This document shows, one piece after another, positions 38,701 through 46,247 of a stretch of DNA of 64,000 bases. Within the stretch, counting starts at the first letter, position 1. The number at the start of each line of letters is the position of its first letter. Made by a program: the position numbers and the translations under genes. The notes below the pieces were generated by a model. It searched no databases. It saw nothing but the letters and a program-made list of their open reading frames with translations, and was not told the origin of the DNA. Source of the stretch: UBA12170 sp964293475. Its GTDB lineage: Bacteria > Bacteroidota > Bacteroidia > Bacteroidales > UBA12170. The DNA lies in the NCBI GenBank assembly GCA_964293475.1, contig CAXYYJ010000008.1:1-64000 (forward strand), written 5' to 3'.

Positions 38701-39043
38701 AGGCTGGCGGGTCTATTCCAGCGGTCCGGGAATCTATATCACGCTCATCATCACTCGTTTTCTGGGCTTGCGGAGCGAGTTGGGACAAGTGATTTTCGAT
38801 CCTGTAATTCCCAAAAGCATGAACGGGCTCATGGCATCGTTGGATTTTAAGGGCTTTCCGCTGACCCTCATCTACAATGTTAATAAGAAGGAGTTTAGTC
38901 CGGAAAGTATTTCGGTCAACGGGCAGTCCGTTGCTTTTTCCCGCGAGGAAAATAACTACCGGAGCGGAGGTGCCAAAATTGAACTCAACGATTTTCTGAA
39001 ACTGCTGAAAAAAGATAACAACATTGTTTTGATTGAGATGTAA
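35702..39043 (+). CDS. GH94 phosphorylase, long form (1,2-beta-oligoglucan phosphorylase-like)
   Basis: A 1,113-residue cytoplasmic glycosyltransferase-36/GH94 protein. An N-terminal beta-sandwich of about 500 residues precedes the (alpha/alpha)6 catalytic domain (about 580-1,010). The general acid is expected at D757 in FGGGDWNDSLQPV, with W and D of WND kept. GRADAFVKALRQANPVDY and RGGWRVYSSGPGIY are typical late motifs. Cellobiose and chitobiose phosphorylases are about 800 residues, whereas 1,2-beta-oligoglucan phosphorylases are about 1,100. That size, together with GH35, suggests phosphorolysis of beta-1,2-glucooligosaccharides to glucose 1-phosphate. This is an inference and needs a tree. 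Confidence 0.85.
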   Translation: MAAEKMQIHNDLGLSVSFLENGLLESINCHPIRMGLKAATVFSKSAANIFIRIKGDTIKYSPLLGPDNKSEMVVHNNQFFVKGSWEGLEYLCSLRLAEKSNSWQWQIETTNKNQKSCELDLVWLQDVGLKPMGESLVNEYYVSQYVERLVLHHSEVGDYVCCRQNNKESVGYPWLMMVCPNGAASATTDGMQIFGKSFRGTAEAEGLMQPFLGGEYAGESSMAALQETPFVLGSGESHTTVFMGFYQPNHPLATSDSDYQWFEKHRNDFGKTEQIPADLVWIQPRQNIFTSSMLLQSEDLNEQEISHLFGPDKRHLEMENEKMLSFFSADNNHVVLREKELRVDRPHGHILQAQTGFRPDENILSTTAWACGVFNSHVVQGNTNFNIFLSIYSSQFNQNPETGQRIFVEIDGTWFLLGVPSAFEMGLNHCRWIYKTKNHLLQVRTWTSKSGPVVRTDFKVLEGGSVNAMLTHHLDAGNGWQLTDNEFANNFTFKPKEDSLIFSKFPQAQYRLSFENQSPEKIWTKNQSYHGEPMFVLGFNSTAYFSMCLVGEVVKALESNKLPAISQSFEYDVEQARNQWKDFNLNLSLHGPHKDISAISEIIPWFGMNALAHFLTPHGLEQFGGAAWGTRDVSQGPLDLLLSLEKYEDAKQVLRIIFSNQNMDGGWPQWWMFDSYQFIRAGDSHGDIFYWVIIGLSNYIKITGDIKILDEVLPYYAATGEKSLEPESVAAHMDRLIQMITDSFIPNTALVPFGGGDWNDSLQPVSHELAKRMISSWTVQMNYQAFQQYQGIYELLGQKEKAAELNTICQQIKADFNKYLIKDEVVAGYGLVEPDGSISVLLHPTDNTTNIHYSLLPMDRGIISGIFTKEQAIHHQKIVEEHLKGPDGARLMDRPLQYRGGIQTLFQRAESSTFFGREIGLMYIHEHIRYAECQAITGRADAFVKALRQANPVDYRSIVKQGDIRQANCYYSSSDVAYKSRYDADERYEEINQGTLTLRGGWRVYSSGPGIYITLIITRFLGLRSELGQVIFDPVIPKSMNGLMASLDFKGFPLTLIYNVNKKEFSPESISVNGQSVAFSREENNYRSGGAKIELNDFLKLLKKDNNIVLIEM

Positions 39044-39122
39044 TTATCCGGGAATGTTTTTATTGACGATTTCGAGGGGATTGATGTTTGATAATTTCCC
39101 CAAACCGCTTTCTGAATTTGTG

Positions 39123-40400
39123 CTAGAAAAACAACCGGATATCGAGCTCCATAAGCTCTTCCCTGAGTTTTTCCATGGTTTCACGCTCTTCTTTGGTCAT
39201 TACAAAAGGATTGCCCATGAGATAGATGCGCGTTAAACTCTCAATTTCGGTGAGCTCATAGGGAAAACCCGAGAGGCTGTTTTCCTGCAAATCTATTTCC
39301 CGTAATTTCTTCAGATTGCTCAAATCGGGGATTTCGTAAATTTTATTATAACCCAAATCGAGATATTGAAGCTCAGTGAGTTGTGTTATTTCTACCGGAA
39401 CAAACACAATAGAATTGTGATGGAGATAAAGGCTTTTTAGCTTTTTGAGCTGAAACAAAACCATCGGAATGGCGCTAAACTCATTGTAAGCCAGATAAAT
39501 TTGCTCCAAATTCTCCAACCGGACAATGTCATTGGGGATGGTTTTTAGGTGGTTGTGGTAAAAATCAAGCTCCTCCAGCAAGGGTAAATTCCACAATTCA
39601 TGGGGCAACGTGTCGAACTGGTTTCTATAGAAAATAACATGTTTTAAGGTGCGGAGCTTCGAAAATCCAGCGGGCAAATCACTCAAACGGTTGATGCCAA
39701 AATTGAGCGTCTCCACCTTGGTGAGTTCATCCATGTTCTCGGGAAGCCGCTCTAAATCATTGGCTCCCAAATGGATGCTTTTCAAATTCCGCAGTTTTCT
39801 GATGTCTCTCCTGCTGAGCTTTTTCAGCTGATTATGGTTTAATTTGAGCTCCTGCAAGCTATCCATTCTGCCAATGAAACCTGGAATTCGTTTGATATTG
39901 TTCTTCGAGAGATCCAAAAACTTCAAACCCTTCAGCTTCTTCACACTACGTGGAATGCGCCGGAAATTGTTCTCGCTGAGGTCGAGAAACTCCACCGAAC
40001 TGTTTTCGCTGAATGAAACACAGCGCAATTGATTGCCATTGAGAATGATGGTTTTCAGGCTGTCAGTGTGCGGAAAACTGGACGCCTTTATTTTCGTAAG
40101 CCTGTTCGATGAAAGCTGAATATACTTTGCCCGAACAAATGCCGACATATCGGGAGCTATTTCCAGGTTGAGTTGGGTCAGGACAATTTTTTCAACGGAA
40201 TCAATGGGTGTGCTTTGGAGCTTCGAGAGTTGCAATGCTCTGTTCACGTTTCTCAGACTGTCTTCCTGAGCCTGTTGAATGAGGGCATATTTTTCTGCTG
40301 CCAATTGCAGCGAATCATGTATTTGCTGGGCATGAACACCCAAAAAAGTTGTCCACAGAAACCCCCAGAAAAGGAAATGATTTTTAAGGATTTGTCTCAT
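39123..40400 (-). CDS. Secreted leucine-rich repeat protein
   Basis: A 425-residue exported protein. The signal peptide (LFWGFLWTTFLGVHAQ) is followed by a short helical region and about 13 leucine-rich repeats of 22-24 residues (for example LKFLDLSKNNIKRIPGFIG, LEQIYLAYNEFSAIPMVLF). The repeats are of the Leu-x-x-Leu-x-x-N-x-(I/L)-x-x-(I/L)-P type, like those of adhesion or signalling proteins. No sorting domain is visible, and the protein ends in a charged helix. Its start overlaps the end of lnt by 17 bases, so it is co-transcribed. Ligand unknown. Confidence 0.85.
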   Translation of the reverse strand: MRQILKNHFLFWGFLWTTFLGVHAQQIHDSLQLAAEKYALIQQAQEDSLRNVNRALQLSKLQSTPIDSVEKIVLTQLNLEIAPDMSAFVRAKYIQLSSNRLTKIKASSFPHTDSLKTIILNGNQLRCVSFSENSSVEFLDLSENNFRRIPRSVKKLKGLKFLDLSKNNIKRIPGFIGRMDSLQELKLNHNQLKKLSRRDIRKLRNLKSIHLGANDLERLPENMDELTKVETLNFGINRLSDLPAGFSKLRTLKHVIFYRNQFDTLPHELWNLPLLEELDFYHNHLKTIPNDIVRLENLEQIYLAYNEFSAIPMVLFQLKKLKSLYLHHNSIVFVPVEITQLTELQYLDLGYNKIYEIPDLSNLKKLREIDLQENSLSGFPYELTEIESLTRIYLMGNPFVMTKEERETMEKLREELMELDIRLFF

Positions 40401-42009
40401 GGGGTTTTTCGCGTTTAATAAAAACTACAATGCTAACCAGCAAAACGATGATGGAAATAAACACCGAAATGCGACCCATAAAATCGCCATATTTTACATA
40501 CAAGGTCAGCTGATTGTTGGCCTGTAAAACTCCTTTCAGAGCATCTTGTTTCCAGTATTCAGAAGCCAGAATCACATCGCCCCTTTGGTTTATAAAGCCC
40601 GAAATACCTGTATTGGCCGACCGTGCCACACTGCGGCGACATTCCACCGCCCTCAGTCGTGCATAGGCCAAATGCTGACGATGTCCGGGGCTTTTTCCCC
40701 ACCAGCCATCGTTGGTGATTACAGTTAATATTTGAGCTCCGTGACGCACAAAATCGGCCACAAAACCTCCGTAAATACTTTCGTAACAAATAAGTGGCGC
40801 TGCTCCAATGGTTCCATCGCTGTTATAGAAAACTTTGGGTTCGCGGTCGAAACCTAAGCTTCCCACGGCGCCACCAAAATTAAAAACCAGCACCTGAATG
40901 GGTTCCAGCAATTTTTTGAAGGGCATTTTTTCGGGGCCGGGTACCAGCTTGCTTTTATGATAAACTGCCTCCACTTTTTCTGAATTTAGAAGCATTGCTG
41001 TATTATAATCGTCGAAGGGTTTTCCTTTGGCGGTGGTATTGCTGGTTTCCGAAGGCACGTCGAGATAGCGGTAGGTGCTGGCTCCAACAATAAGCTGTAG
41101 CTGGGGATAGTTTTTCATGAAAACCTGAAGGGCGGGAATAGAAACCCCTTTACCCCGGTGACTTCCCACCGTCATATCCGGCTCCTGAATGCCTTCCTGA
41201 ATGGCCGATTCGGGAGCAATCCAAAACATGGTATTACTATCGATGAGTGGGGTGGAAAGCGCAATCATTCGTTCAATGACTTCCTGGGGCGGACTTAAAA
41301 ACTGCTCGCTCCATGGATCCATATTAGGCTGAACCACAACCACTTCAACTGCTTTTCCTTTTTCTTGCCATGTTTGATACACAAATATCGAATAGCCCAG
41401 CGGAATCAATACAGCCAAACTTGCGGGGATAAAAGCCAAAAGGGCTTTTGGTTGAAAAACCGGCTCCTGCCGAAGCCTTTTAAATCCCCTGTATACCAAA
41501 ATATTAACCGTGATAATCCACCAGCTTCCGCCCAAAGTGCCCAAAAACTCGTACCACTGAATGGCATAGGGATGATTGGCAAAAACATTCCCCAGGTTCA
41601 ACCACGACCAGCTCAAATCCCAGTCGAGATGTAAATATTCAAAGGCGACCCAAAACAGGGGGAAGAGAAAAATGGCATTTTTGCTGTTATGAAAAAACCG
41701 TTTGGTGAGGCTGAACAGGACCCATACAAAACTCATAAACAGCGAGTTGAGCAAAATAGCCATCACAGCACCTATTTCTGTGGAATTCCAAATCCACCAG
41801 GTGGTGAGCAAGTTCCAGATCAGCAGGCTTAGCCATGAATAGAGAAATACTTTGCGGAGGCGCTTTTTGGGTTGTTGAGCTATGGATTCTTCCAAAAGGA
41901 AAAGTGGAACCAAAGCCACAAATATAAGATATGGAAAACCATAGGCAGGCCAGGCTAAGCTGAGCAGCAAAGCACCAAGAACAGATAAAAACAATTTCGA
42001 TTTGAGCAT
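40384..42009 (-). CDS. lnt: Apolipoprotein N-acyltransferase
   Basis: A 541-residue inner-membrane enzyme that adds the third acyl chain to lipoproteins. Several N-terminal membrane segments precede a nitrilase-like domain. The catalytic triad residues are visible: Glu in IAPESAIQEG, Lys in YHKSKLVPGPEKMPFK and Cys in PLICYESIYGG. The block NDGWWGKSPGHRQHL is also typical. A TTG at 42030 would lengthen it, but the -7 promoter element at 42028-42035 lies on that site, so the ATG at 42009 is the better start. It overlaps the downstream LRR gene. Confidence 0.93.
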   Translation of the reverse strand: MLKSKLFLSVLGALLLSLAWPAYGFPYLIFVALVPLFLLEESIAQQPKKRLRKVFLYSWLSLLIWNLLTTWWIWNSTEIGAVMAILLNSLFMSFVWVLFSLTKRFFHNSKNAIFLFPLFWVAFEYLHLDWDLSWSWLNLGNVFANHPYAIQWYEFLGTLGGSWWIITVNILVYRGFKRLRQEPVFQPKALLAFIPASLAVLIPLGYSIFVYQTWQEKGKAVEVVVVQPNMDPWSEQFLSPPQEVIERMIALSTPLIDSNTMFWIAPESAIQEGIQEPDMTVGSHRGKGVSIPALQVFMKNYPQLQLIVGASTYRYLDVPSETSNTTAKGKPFDDYNTAMLLNSEKVEAVYHKSKLVPGPEKMPFKKLLEPIQVLVFNFGGAVGSLGFDREPKVFYNSDGTIGAAPLICYESIYGGFVADFVRHGAQILTVITNDGWWGKSPGHRQHLAYARLRAVECRRSVARSANTGISGFINQRGDVILASEYWKQDALKGVLQANNQLTLYVKYGDFMGRISVFISIIVLLVSIVVFIKREKPHETNP

Positions 42010-42027
42010 AAGAAAAAGGTGTGGCGG

Positions 42028-42035
42028 CAAAAGTA
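42028..42035 (-). promoter_or_regulatory. -7 element of lnt
   Basis: The minus strand reads TACTTTTG, matching TAnnTTTG, 19 bases before the chosen ATG. It fixes the lnt start at 42009. Confidence 0.5.
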
Positions 42036-42068
42036 TGAAAAGCAGATTTAGCGGGGATTAAAAAACTG

Positions 42069-43004
42069 CTAAAATAATCGTAACTCTGTTTGATGGCTTT
42101 CCAGATCGAGCAAATGCTGCTTCATTTCCAACCCGCCGGCATAACCCGTCAGGCTGCCATCTTTTCCAATGAGCCGGTGGCAAGGTACAATAACCCACAG
42201 GGGATTTTGCCCGGCTGCATGACCCACTGCGCGGCTGCTGTTTTTATCGCCAATAATGGCTGCCAACTCCCCATATTCAAGGGTTTTTCCATAAGGTATA
42301 TCGAGCAGAGCCTGCCAAACTTTTCGCTGAAACTGGGAGCCGTGAAGCATAATACGACCCGTGAATTCCTGCAATTTCCCTTTAAAATAATCATCAAGCT
42401 GCTTTCCAAACTCATCCTTTTGGGCGATGGATGGTGGGGTTTCGCTGGATATTTTTGCCTGGCAAAGTCCGATATGGTTGTAAGAGAGTTTTATGGCACC
42501 AAAGGGCGATGGAAACCACGACTCATATTTGATTTTCAACAGCAATTCCAGAGCTTCCAATGCAGTTTCGGCTTTAAGAACATCGGGGGGAAGATGAGCA
42601 TCGGCCAGACCACCACTGCCTGTAATGGCCACCACTGTTTTTTTGTTTTTCAGAAAGTGGTTGAGCAAAAGCTGAGAACCTCCGCCGCCGCCAATAAGTA
42701 TGGCCGCCTGTGCCATTTGAGCTATCTGAGCATGTTTGGAAAAGGTATCATCGGTTCTAAAAATCTCGGTAGCATGGTGGGGCTGTAATATTTGCACATG
42801 TTTTTCCACCACGCAGAAATTGGCCACACGATAGGGAGCGGCAGCCTGAAAAGCATGGCCAAAGGTACCGGTAACATTGCCTGCAGCCAGCGAAAGGCCC
42901 ATTTCTCCGGCCAGTTTTCCAACCGAACGAGCCAGAGATGCATTGTCTTCGGAGCAATCTTTCCCATAGCCCATCACCGCCAAAATATTTTGAGTACTAA
43001 TCAT
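42069..43004 (-). CDS. SLOG-domain / O6-alkylguanine-DNA alkyltransferase fusion
   Basis: A 311-residue two-domain protein. Residues 1-150 are a Rossmann-like SLOG/LOG-type domain (NILAVMGYGKDCSEDN, GLSLAAGNVTGTFGHAFQAA, AAILIGGGGGSQLLLNHFL), related to nucleotide-binding carriers such as the TIGR00725 group. Residues of about 155-311 are a complete Ogt/MGMT: SPFGAIKLSYNHIGL, FQRKVWQALLDIPYGKTLEY, and the active-site PCHR with C275 in WVIVPCHRLIG, then GYAGGLEMKQHLL. The alkyl group of O6-alkylguanine would move to C275 irreversibly. The link to a SLOG domain is unusual and may tie repair to a nucleotide ligand. It has its own promoter. Confidence 0.88.
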   Translation of the reverse strand: MISTQNILAVMGYGKDCSEDNASLARSVGKLAGEMGLSLAAGNVTGTFGHAFQAAAPYRVANFCVVEKHVQILQPHHATEIFRTDDTFSKHAQIAQMAQAAILIGGGGGSQLLLNHFLKNKKTVVAITGSGGLADAHLPPDVLKAETALEALELLLKIKYESWFPSPFGAIKLSYNHIGLCQAKISSETPPSIAQKDEFGKQLDDYFKGKLQEFTGRIMLHGSQFQRKVWQALLDIPYGKTLEYGELAAIIGDKNSSRAVGHAAGQNPLWVIVPCHRLIGKDGSLTGYAGGLEMKQHLLDLESHQTELRLF

Positions 43005-43024
43005 TTATGCTTTTCCTGTTCCCA

Positions 43025-43032
43025 CAAAAATA
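43025..43032 (-). promoter_or_regulatory. -7 element of the SLOG-alkyltransferase gene
   Basis: Minus-strand TATTTTTG matches TAnnTTTG, 20 bases before the ATG at 43004 and next to the upstream terminator. Confidence 0.5.
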
Positions 43033-43035
43033 AAA

Positions 43036-43063
43036 AAAACCACCGAGAAAATCAGGTGGTTTT
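43036..43063 (-). terminator. Terminator after the PorT-like gene
   Basis: AAAACCACC and GGTGGTTTT form a 9-bp perfect stem with a 10-base loop. On the minus strand it is followed by a T-run. It lies 25 bases after the stop of the barrel protein gene. Confidence 0.7.
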
Positions 43064-43087
43064 AAATTTCTTTTGAAAGTATTTTCT

Positions 43088-43768
43088 TTAGAAGGGCATA
43101 AAGGTAACCCCAATAGAGAGGGGATACATTTCGGGGCCTTTGTCGGCTTTAAAAACTTTGTTCAGACTGTAATATCCATAAACATGAACCCATTTATAAC
43201 CCACACGTGCCTGAACACCAAAGCGGGTGCTTTCGAGTTGAGTAACCGATTTGTGTTTTTCTTTGGTACCATAGCCCAGTGTTCCATCTTCGTCAAAGGC
43301 ATCGCCCACCATTTTGGTTTTGCTATCAATGGCAAATCCAAATTTCATCCCCAAAGTGAAACGCATTTTGTTGTTGGTAACATAACGAACTTCAATAGGA
43401 ATATCCAGATAGGTCACGTTGAGCTTGGAGCGCTTCAGATTCACGCCATCGGGGAGGTTGGAAAAATAGATGGAGTCGGCTTTAATATTGGGGATATAAG
43501 CATCTTTGATGTAAAGATTTTCCGAAGAAACGCCCAAACCACCGGCAAAACTAAATTTACTGTTCGCCGCAGCGTGGTTGTACATTAAAAAAACATTGGC
43601 TCCCTGGTTTATAGTGCGTGTTTTGAAACCGGTGGGCATATTCATCCAGATGGTGGTGTATAAATCGTAGCCCACGGAGAATTTCTTGATGGTTGATTCG
43701 GTTTCAGTTTGGGCGATAGCCCCAAAGCCAGCCAGAAACAAGGTGAATAATATGATAATCTTTTTCAT
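43088..43768 (-). CDS. PorT-like outer-membrane beta-barrel protein
   Basis: A 226-residue exported protein with signal peptide MKKIIILFTLFLAGFGAIAQ. The rest is a series of amphipathic strands (FSVGYDLYTTIWMNM, KFSFAGGLGVSSENLYI, LNVTYLDIPIEVRYVTNNKM, RFGVQARVGYKWVHVYGYYS) ending with the terminal aromatic (VTFMPF) expected for Bam-inserted barrels. The block YLDIPIEVRY is common in the PorT/outer-membrane beta-barrel group. Its role is unknown. A terminator follows. Confidence 0.75.
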   Translation of the reverse strand: MKKIIILFTLFLAGFGAIAQTETESTIKKFSVGYDLYTTIWMNMPTGFKTRTINQGANVFLMYNHAAANSKFSFAGGLGVSSENLYIKDAYIPNIKADSIYFSNLPDGVNLKRSKLNVTYLDIPIEVRYVTNNKMRFTLGMKFGFAIDSKTKMVGDAFDEDGTLGYGTKEKHKSVTQLESTRFGVQARVGYKWVHVYGYYSLNKVFKADKGPEMYPLSIGVTFMPF

Positions 43769-43942
43769 GATGATACTAAATTAGGGTTTAACGGTGCAAG
43801 AGAACGGGAGCTGCTGTTGACAGCCCATAAACTACGGGCAAATATATAAAATATTCGCACCGACAAAAACCACAGCTTTACTGCGATGGGTGCTAAATAA
43901 TGTTAATTGAGACAATTGTCTTAAAACCACTGTTACAACCGA

Positions 43943-44482
43943 CTAATCCTGCTTGTTAAAAACATCGGTATTGTCCACTTTTTGACCGCTGTATTGCTGA
44001 ACTTCTTCGCTCATATAATTGAGCTCTATGCCCACTTGCTTAAACATTTCTTCGGTTTCGGCTCCGGCATGGTATTTTTTCTCGCACACCACTCTCACAA
44101 TTCCGCAGTTGATAATGAGCATGGCGCAGGTGCGGCAGGGTGTCATGCGGCAATAAAGGGTGCCGCCATCCAGGGCTATTCCGCGGCGGGCTGCCTGGGT
44201 AATGGCATTTTGCTCGGCGTGAACGGTGCGCACACAATGCTGGGTTACAGAACCATCTTCGTGAATCACTTTTTTAAACAGATGTCCAACCTCGTCGCAA
44301 TGAGGCAAGCCTTTGGGAGAGCCCACATAGCCGGTTACGAGAATTTGGCGGTCTTTGGTTATCACGCAGCCGCTTCTTCCGCGGTCGCAGGTGGCGCGTT
44401 GTGCCACGGTGTCGGCCAGTTTAATAAAATACTCATCCCAGGAGGGGCGTATATGTGTTGGTTTTAGAGTTGATTCAGACAT
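43943..44482 (-). CDS. Deoxycytidylate (dCMP) deaminase
   Basis: A 179-residue zinc deaminase that turns dCMP into dUMP for thymidylate synthesis. Zinc ligands and acid are H88-A-E90 in TVHAEQNAI and C116-x-x-C119 in TPCRTCAML. The N-terminal WDEYFIKLADTVAQRATC and VTGYVGSPKGLPHCDEVGH are ComEB/dCMP-deaminase features. Its start overlaps the end of the upstream kinase gene by 8 bases. Confidence 0.92.
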   Translation of the reverse strand: MSESTLKPTHIRPSWDEYFIKLADTVAQRATCDRGRSGCVITKDRQILVTGYVGSPKGLPHCDEVGHLFKKVIHEDGSVTQHCVRTVHAEQNAITQAARRGIALDGGTLYCRMTPCRTCAMLIINCGIVRVVCEKKYHAGAETEEMFKQVGIELNYMSEEVQQYSGQKVDNTDVFNKQD

Positions 44483-45038
44483 GAGCTTGAAGTTTGTTAA
44501 TGATTTGTTCCACTTGATGTTCCAGATGGTTGAGGTCTGAATTGTTTAAAATGAAAAAGTCGGCCAGCTGAATGCATTGGGCCAGATTTTGTTTGTTGGG
44601 GTCGGTATTGTTCATTTCGCGGGCTTCGTTGTCCACAAAAGTCTGATAGCTGATGTGGTCGGTTTCGGAGGCCCGCTGAACAATGCGCTCGTAGCGGATG
44701 GTAGGATCGGCATCAACAGCAAACAGATAGAAAGTTCCTTTTTGCCTAAGGCTGATGATTTCGCCAGGGGTTCTGATGCTTTCGATAATACAATTCTGTC
44801 CACTCCTTTGGGCTTCTTCAAAAAGCTGATCGGTAACATAGGATGGGGAGTTTTTGGCCCGGAGCTCGTTGGCCAGCGTGGTCATACTGTCGCGGTTGTT
44901 GGGCATGCCGCGGTTGGCCATTTCCCGCTGCAAAAAGCTGCGCACCGAGTAATGCGAAAAACCTTTCACCCGAACCAGATAGTCGACCACAGTGCCTTTG
45001 CCCGCACCCAATGTCCCTGTAATTCCGATGACCATCAT
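44475..45038 (-). CDS. P-loop nucleotide kinase-like protein
   Basis: A 187-residue protein starting at an ATG that overlaps the LOG stop codon (ATGA). It has a Walker A motif GTLGAGKGT at its N-terminus (MMVIGITGTLGAGKGTVVDY), a region typical of the adenylate/dephospho-CoA kinase fold (CIIESIRTPGEI, FAVDADPTIRYERIVQRA) and a C-terminal helix. It probably phosphorylates a nucleotide or dNMP. Sitting between LOG and dCMP deaminase supports a role in nucleotide metabolism or sanitation; the substrate is unknown. Confidence 0.75.
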   Translation of the reverse strand: MMVIGITGTLGAGKGTVVDYLVRVKGFSHYSVRSFLQREMANRGMPNNRDSMTTLANELRAKNSPSYVTDQLFEEAQRSGQNCIIESIRTPGEIISLRQKGTFYLFAVDADPTIRYERIVQRASETDHISYQTFVDNEAREMNNTDPNKQNLAQCIQLADFFILNNSDLNHLEHQVEQIINKLQAHV

Positions 45039-45625
45039 TTGCTTTCGAGTTTTATATCCTGAATCCATTTTCCCATGCCCACGGGTTTGTAGAGCGAAAG
45101 TTTTTCCATCAGCTCGTCCACATGCTCCGACACCATCAGATTGTTCAGGTGCTCCTGTCTGATAAATCCTTCCTTCACCCCCAGATCGAAGTAGCTGATT
45201 AAATGGTCGAAATATCCGTTTACATTGAGCAGTCCCATGGGTTTTTCCACAATGCGAAGCTGATCGAGAACAAGCACTTCGGCCACCTCGTCGAGGGTGC
45301 CAAAACCACCGGGCAGGGCAATAAATGCGTCAGAAAGGCTGATTAGCAATTCTTTGCGCTCGGCCATACTCTCCACAGGAATGAGTTTGGTGATGCTTTG
45401 ATGGGCTACTTCCTTTTCTATTAAATGATGGGGCATAACGCCAATAACTTGTTTATCGTGCTCCATCATGTGATCGGCCAATATTTTCATAAGGCCCACA
45501 TTGGCCCCGCCATAAATCAATGTAAGGTCGTGGGCAATTAAATAATCGGCCAGTTTTAGGGCATTGAGCCGGTATACAGGATCGAAACCCATGCTCGACC
45601 CGCAAAAAACACAAATTTTCTTCAT
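45035..45625 (-). CDS. LOG-family nucleotide phosphoribohydrolase-like protein
   Basis: A 196-residue LOG family protein, which usually removes the base from (cytokinin-type) nucleoside 5'-monophosphates. It begins MKKICVFCGSSMGFDPVYR and has LIYGGANVGLM and the diagnostic motif PGGFGTLDEV. It is the first gene of an overlapping three-gene set (LOG, kinase, dCMP deaminase). The family is also called lysine-decarboxylase-like in old annotations. Confidence 0.9.
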   Translation of the reverse strand: MKKICVFCGSSMGFDPVYRLNALKLADYLIAHDLTLIYGGANVGLMKILADHMMEHDKQVIGVMPHHLIEKEVAHQSITKLIPVESMAERKELLISLSDAFIALPGGFGTLDEVAEVLVLDQLRIVEKPMGLLNVNGYFDHLISYFDLGVKEGFIRQEHLNNLMVSEHVDELMEKLSLYKPVGMGKWIQDIKLESK

Positions 45626-45749
45626 TTTGCGAAGTTAGAAAATTTAGACAGGTTTGCAATTTGTACCCCGTTTTATTGAATACGGAAACGCCGAAAACAG
45701 CTTTATGGCCATTTTCAATGATTTAATGAAAAGCTCACAGTATCCGGGA

Positions 45750-46181
45750 CTACACTAAAACCCGCGCTCTTAATTCTGGTTCGGCTTTTCTCTGCCATTT
45801 AAAGGCAATCCAAACTATGGCAATGGTGGTGAGTATTTCTATAGTTCCGAAAAACAGATAATACAGCGTTGGAGTGCCCACAAACATGGTCATTATCATC
45901 ACAATGGTTTTTAGTGATGCTGCCGCCATATTCGCGATCCGGTTGGCCTTGTAGTTTAAGATTCGCGAAAGCAGAATCATGGCAATGGGGATTTCCATAA
46001 GAATTCCACCGGCCAGCAGAAAACCCTGATTCATCTCTATGCCATTCACGGTTCCGGTTAAATATTGATGGAGCAATCCCGCATCCATAAGCCCCACCAC
46101 ATCGCAGTATAAATAATTGAAAGTGACAAAAATCCACAAGGTGGATAGCAGTGTTTCCTTGCTCAGCGAATTTGATTTCAT
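45750..46181 (-). CDS. Small membrane protein (DUF6326-like)
   Basis: A 143-residue protein with four membrane segments. The first begins LLSTLWIFVTFNYLYCDVVG and the last ends in a basic tail (KWQRKAEPELRARVLV). The pattern LYCDVVGLMD followed by GFLLAGGILMEIPIAMILLS matches the DUF6326 group of unknown function. Monocistronic. Confidence 0.7.
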   Translation of the reverse strand: MKSNSLSKETLLSTLWIFVTFNYLYCDVVGLMDAGLLHQYLTGTVNGIEMNQGFLLAGGILMEIPIAMILLSRILNYKANRIANMAAASLKTIVMIMTMFVGTPTLYYLFFGTIEILTTIAIVWIAFKWQRKAEPELRARVLV

Positions 46182-46247
46182 TGGTGAAAAAATTAAATTA
46201 TTGCTATTTCAAAGTTAATACAGCTGGTACAAATACTCCTGATGTTT

